Shown one piece after another: positions 63,047 to 64,000 of a DNA stretch of 64,000 bases. The first letter of the stretch is position 1; each line of letters begins with the position of its first letter. The position numbers and the translations under genes were made by a program. The DNA is from Procambarus clarkii (Eukaryota > Arthropoda > Malacostraca > Decapoda > Cambaridae). Below the pieces are notes generated by a model. That model had not been told where the DNA came from, did no database searches, and saw nothing but the letters and a program-made list of their open reading frames with translations. The DNA lies in NCBI RefSeq assembly GCF_040958095.1, contig NC_091188.1:39864734-39928733 (forward strand), given 5' to 3'.

Positions 63047-64000
63047 CACATACCTACAGCAGGCCACAAACACTGGACCACACACACCTACAGCAGGCCA
63101 CAAACACTGGACCACACACACCTACAGCAGGCCACCAACACTGGACCACACACACCTACAGCAGGCCACCAACACTGGACCACACACACACCTACAGCAG
63201 GCCACCAACACTGGACCACACACATACCAACAGCAGGTCACAAACACTGGACCACACACATACCTACAGCAGGCCACCAACACTGGACCACACACACACC
63301 TACAGCAGGCCACCAACACTGGACCACACACACCTACAGCAGGCCACCAACACTGGACCACACACACACCTACAGCAGGCCACCAACACTGGACCACACA
63401 CATACAAACAGCAGGCCACAAACACTGGACCACACACACCTACAGCAGGCCACCAACACTGGACCACACACACCTACAGCAGGCCACCAACACTGGACCA
63501 CACACACCTACAGCAGGCCACCAACACTGGACCACACACACCTACAGCAGGCCACCAACACTGGACCACACACACCTACAGCAGGCCACCAACACTGGAC
63601 CACACACACCTACAGCAGGCCACCAACACTGGACCACACATACCTACAGCAGGCCACCAACACTGGACCACACACATACCTACAGTAGGCCACCAACACT
63701 GGACCACACACACACCTACAGCAGGCCACCAACACTGGACCACACACACCTACAGCAGGCCACCAACACTGGACCACACACACACCTACAGCAGGCCACC
63801 AACACTGGACCACACACATACCAACAGCAGACCACAAACACTGGACCACACACACCTACAGCAGGCCACCAACACTGGACCACACACACCTACAGCAGGC
63901 CACCAACACTGGACCACACACACACCTACAGCAGGCCACCAACACTGGACCACACACATACCAACAGCAGGCCACAAACACTGGACCACACACATACCTA
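63047..64000. repeat. Minisatellite, unit 34-36 bp, at least 27 copies
   Basis: The unit is CACCTACAGCAGGCCACCAA + CACTGGACCACACA. Unit length varies by one CA step (34 or 36). By eye I count 27 CTGGACC occurrences, continuing to the window edge. Rare variants have CAAACAGCAGG or CCAACAGCAGG. Because the unit is stop-free in several frames, long open frames appear on both strands; they are artefacts. Confidence 0.95.

Noticed and set aside
63017-63688. 223-codon open frame rich in THTYSRPQTLDH-type repeats, and long antisense frames to it
   Set aside because: It is translated minisatellite; the unit lacks stops in several frames on both strands. No start context or family likeness.

Overview
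This window is eukaryotic and repeat-dense. There are no operons, the few host coding pieces lie far apart, and most of the sequence is old transposable elements. Best guess for the source is a decapod crustacean or close arthropod relative. That is inference, from telomere-like TTAGG runs, C2H2 gene families, tRNA-derived SINEs and DIRS-type elements. No species was checked against a database.

Host genes. (1) At the left edge, minus strand, is the first coding exon of a HAPSTR1 (C16orf72)-like gene (208..406) with a CpG-rich promoter region; the rest lies outside the window. (2) At 6779..7924, plus strand, is an uninterrupted UPF0489 (C5orf22-like) coding sequence behind a splice acceptor. 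(3) A C2H2 zinc-finger gene has been copied three times on the minus strand: copy A (24134..25334, 14 fingers, one frameshift), copy B (43625..44908, 15 fingers, intact) and copy C (56486..57769, 15 fingers, intact). Flanks were copied as well, so this is a dispersed segmental triplication whose members have since been broken up by mobile elements. (4) Weaker candidates are a terminal exon at 9308..9478 and a signal-peptide/cysteine-rich exon at 62039..62245 (minus).

Mobile elements. There are at least five kinds of non-LTR retrotransposon fragment. These include a nearly full-length but broken element at 13178..16490, I-like pieces with RNase H at 28.5-33.8 kb, and an element whose 3' end is shared with tRNA-derived SINEs (19357..20517). 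There are also three internally deleted Tigger-type DNA transposons, a MITE carrying telomere-like repeats, three long palindromes, and several microsatellites. Two tyrosine-recombinase-order retroelements stand out. One is a decayed DIRS-like element of about 8 kb bounded by 400-bp inverted repeats (34103..42053), into which a Tigger and a LINE have been inserted. The other is a younger, GC-rich Ngaro/DIRS-like element (about 47431..53440) with gag, reverse transcriptase, RNase H and tyrosine recombinase reading frames, preceded by four 200-bp tandem repeats. The right end of the window is a 35-bp minisatellite of at least 27 copies that runs off the edge.

The window therefore reads as a layered record of insertions: LINEs split by Tiggers with intact TA duplications, a DIRS element split by both, and a zinc-finger family spread by duplication and apparently reshuffled by gene conversion. 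I found no clear undescribed multi-gene system. The most unusual items are the GC-rich tyrosine-recombinase retroelement, the zinc-finger triplication, and the palindromes made of head-to-head tRNA-like units.
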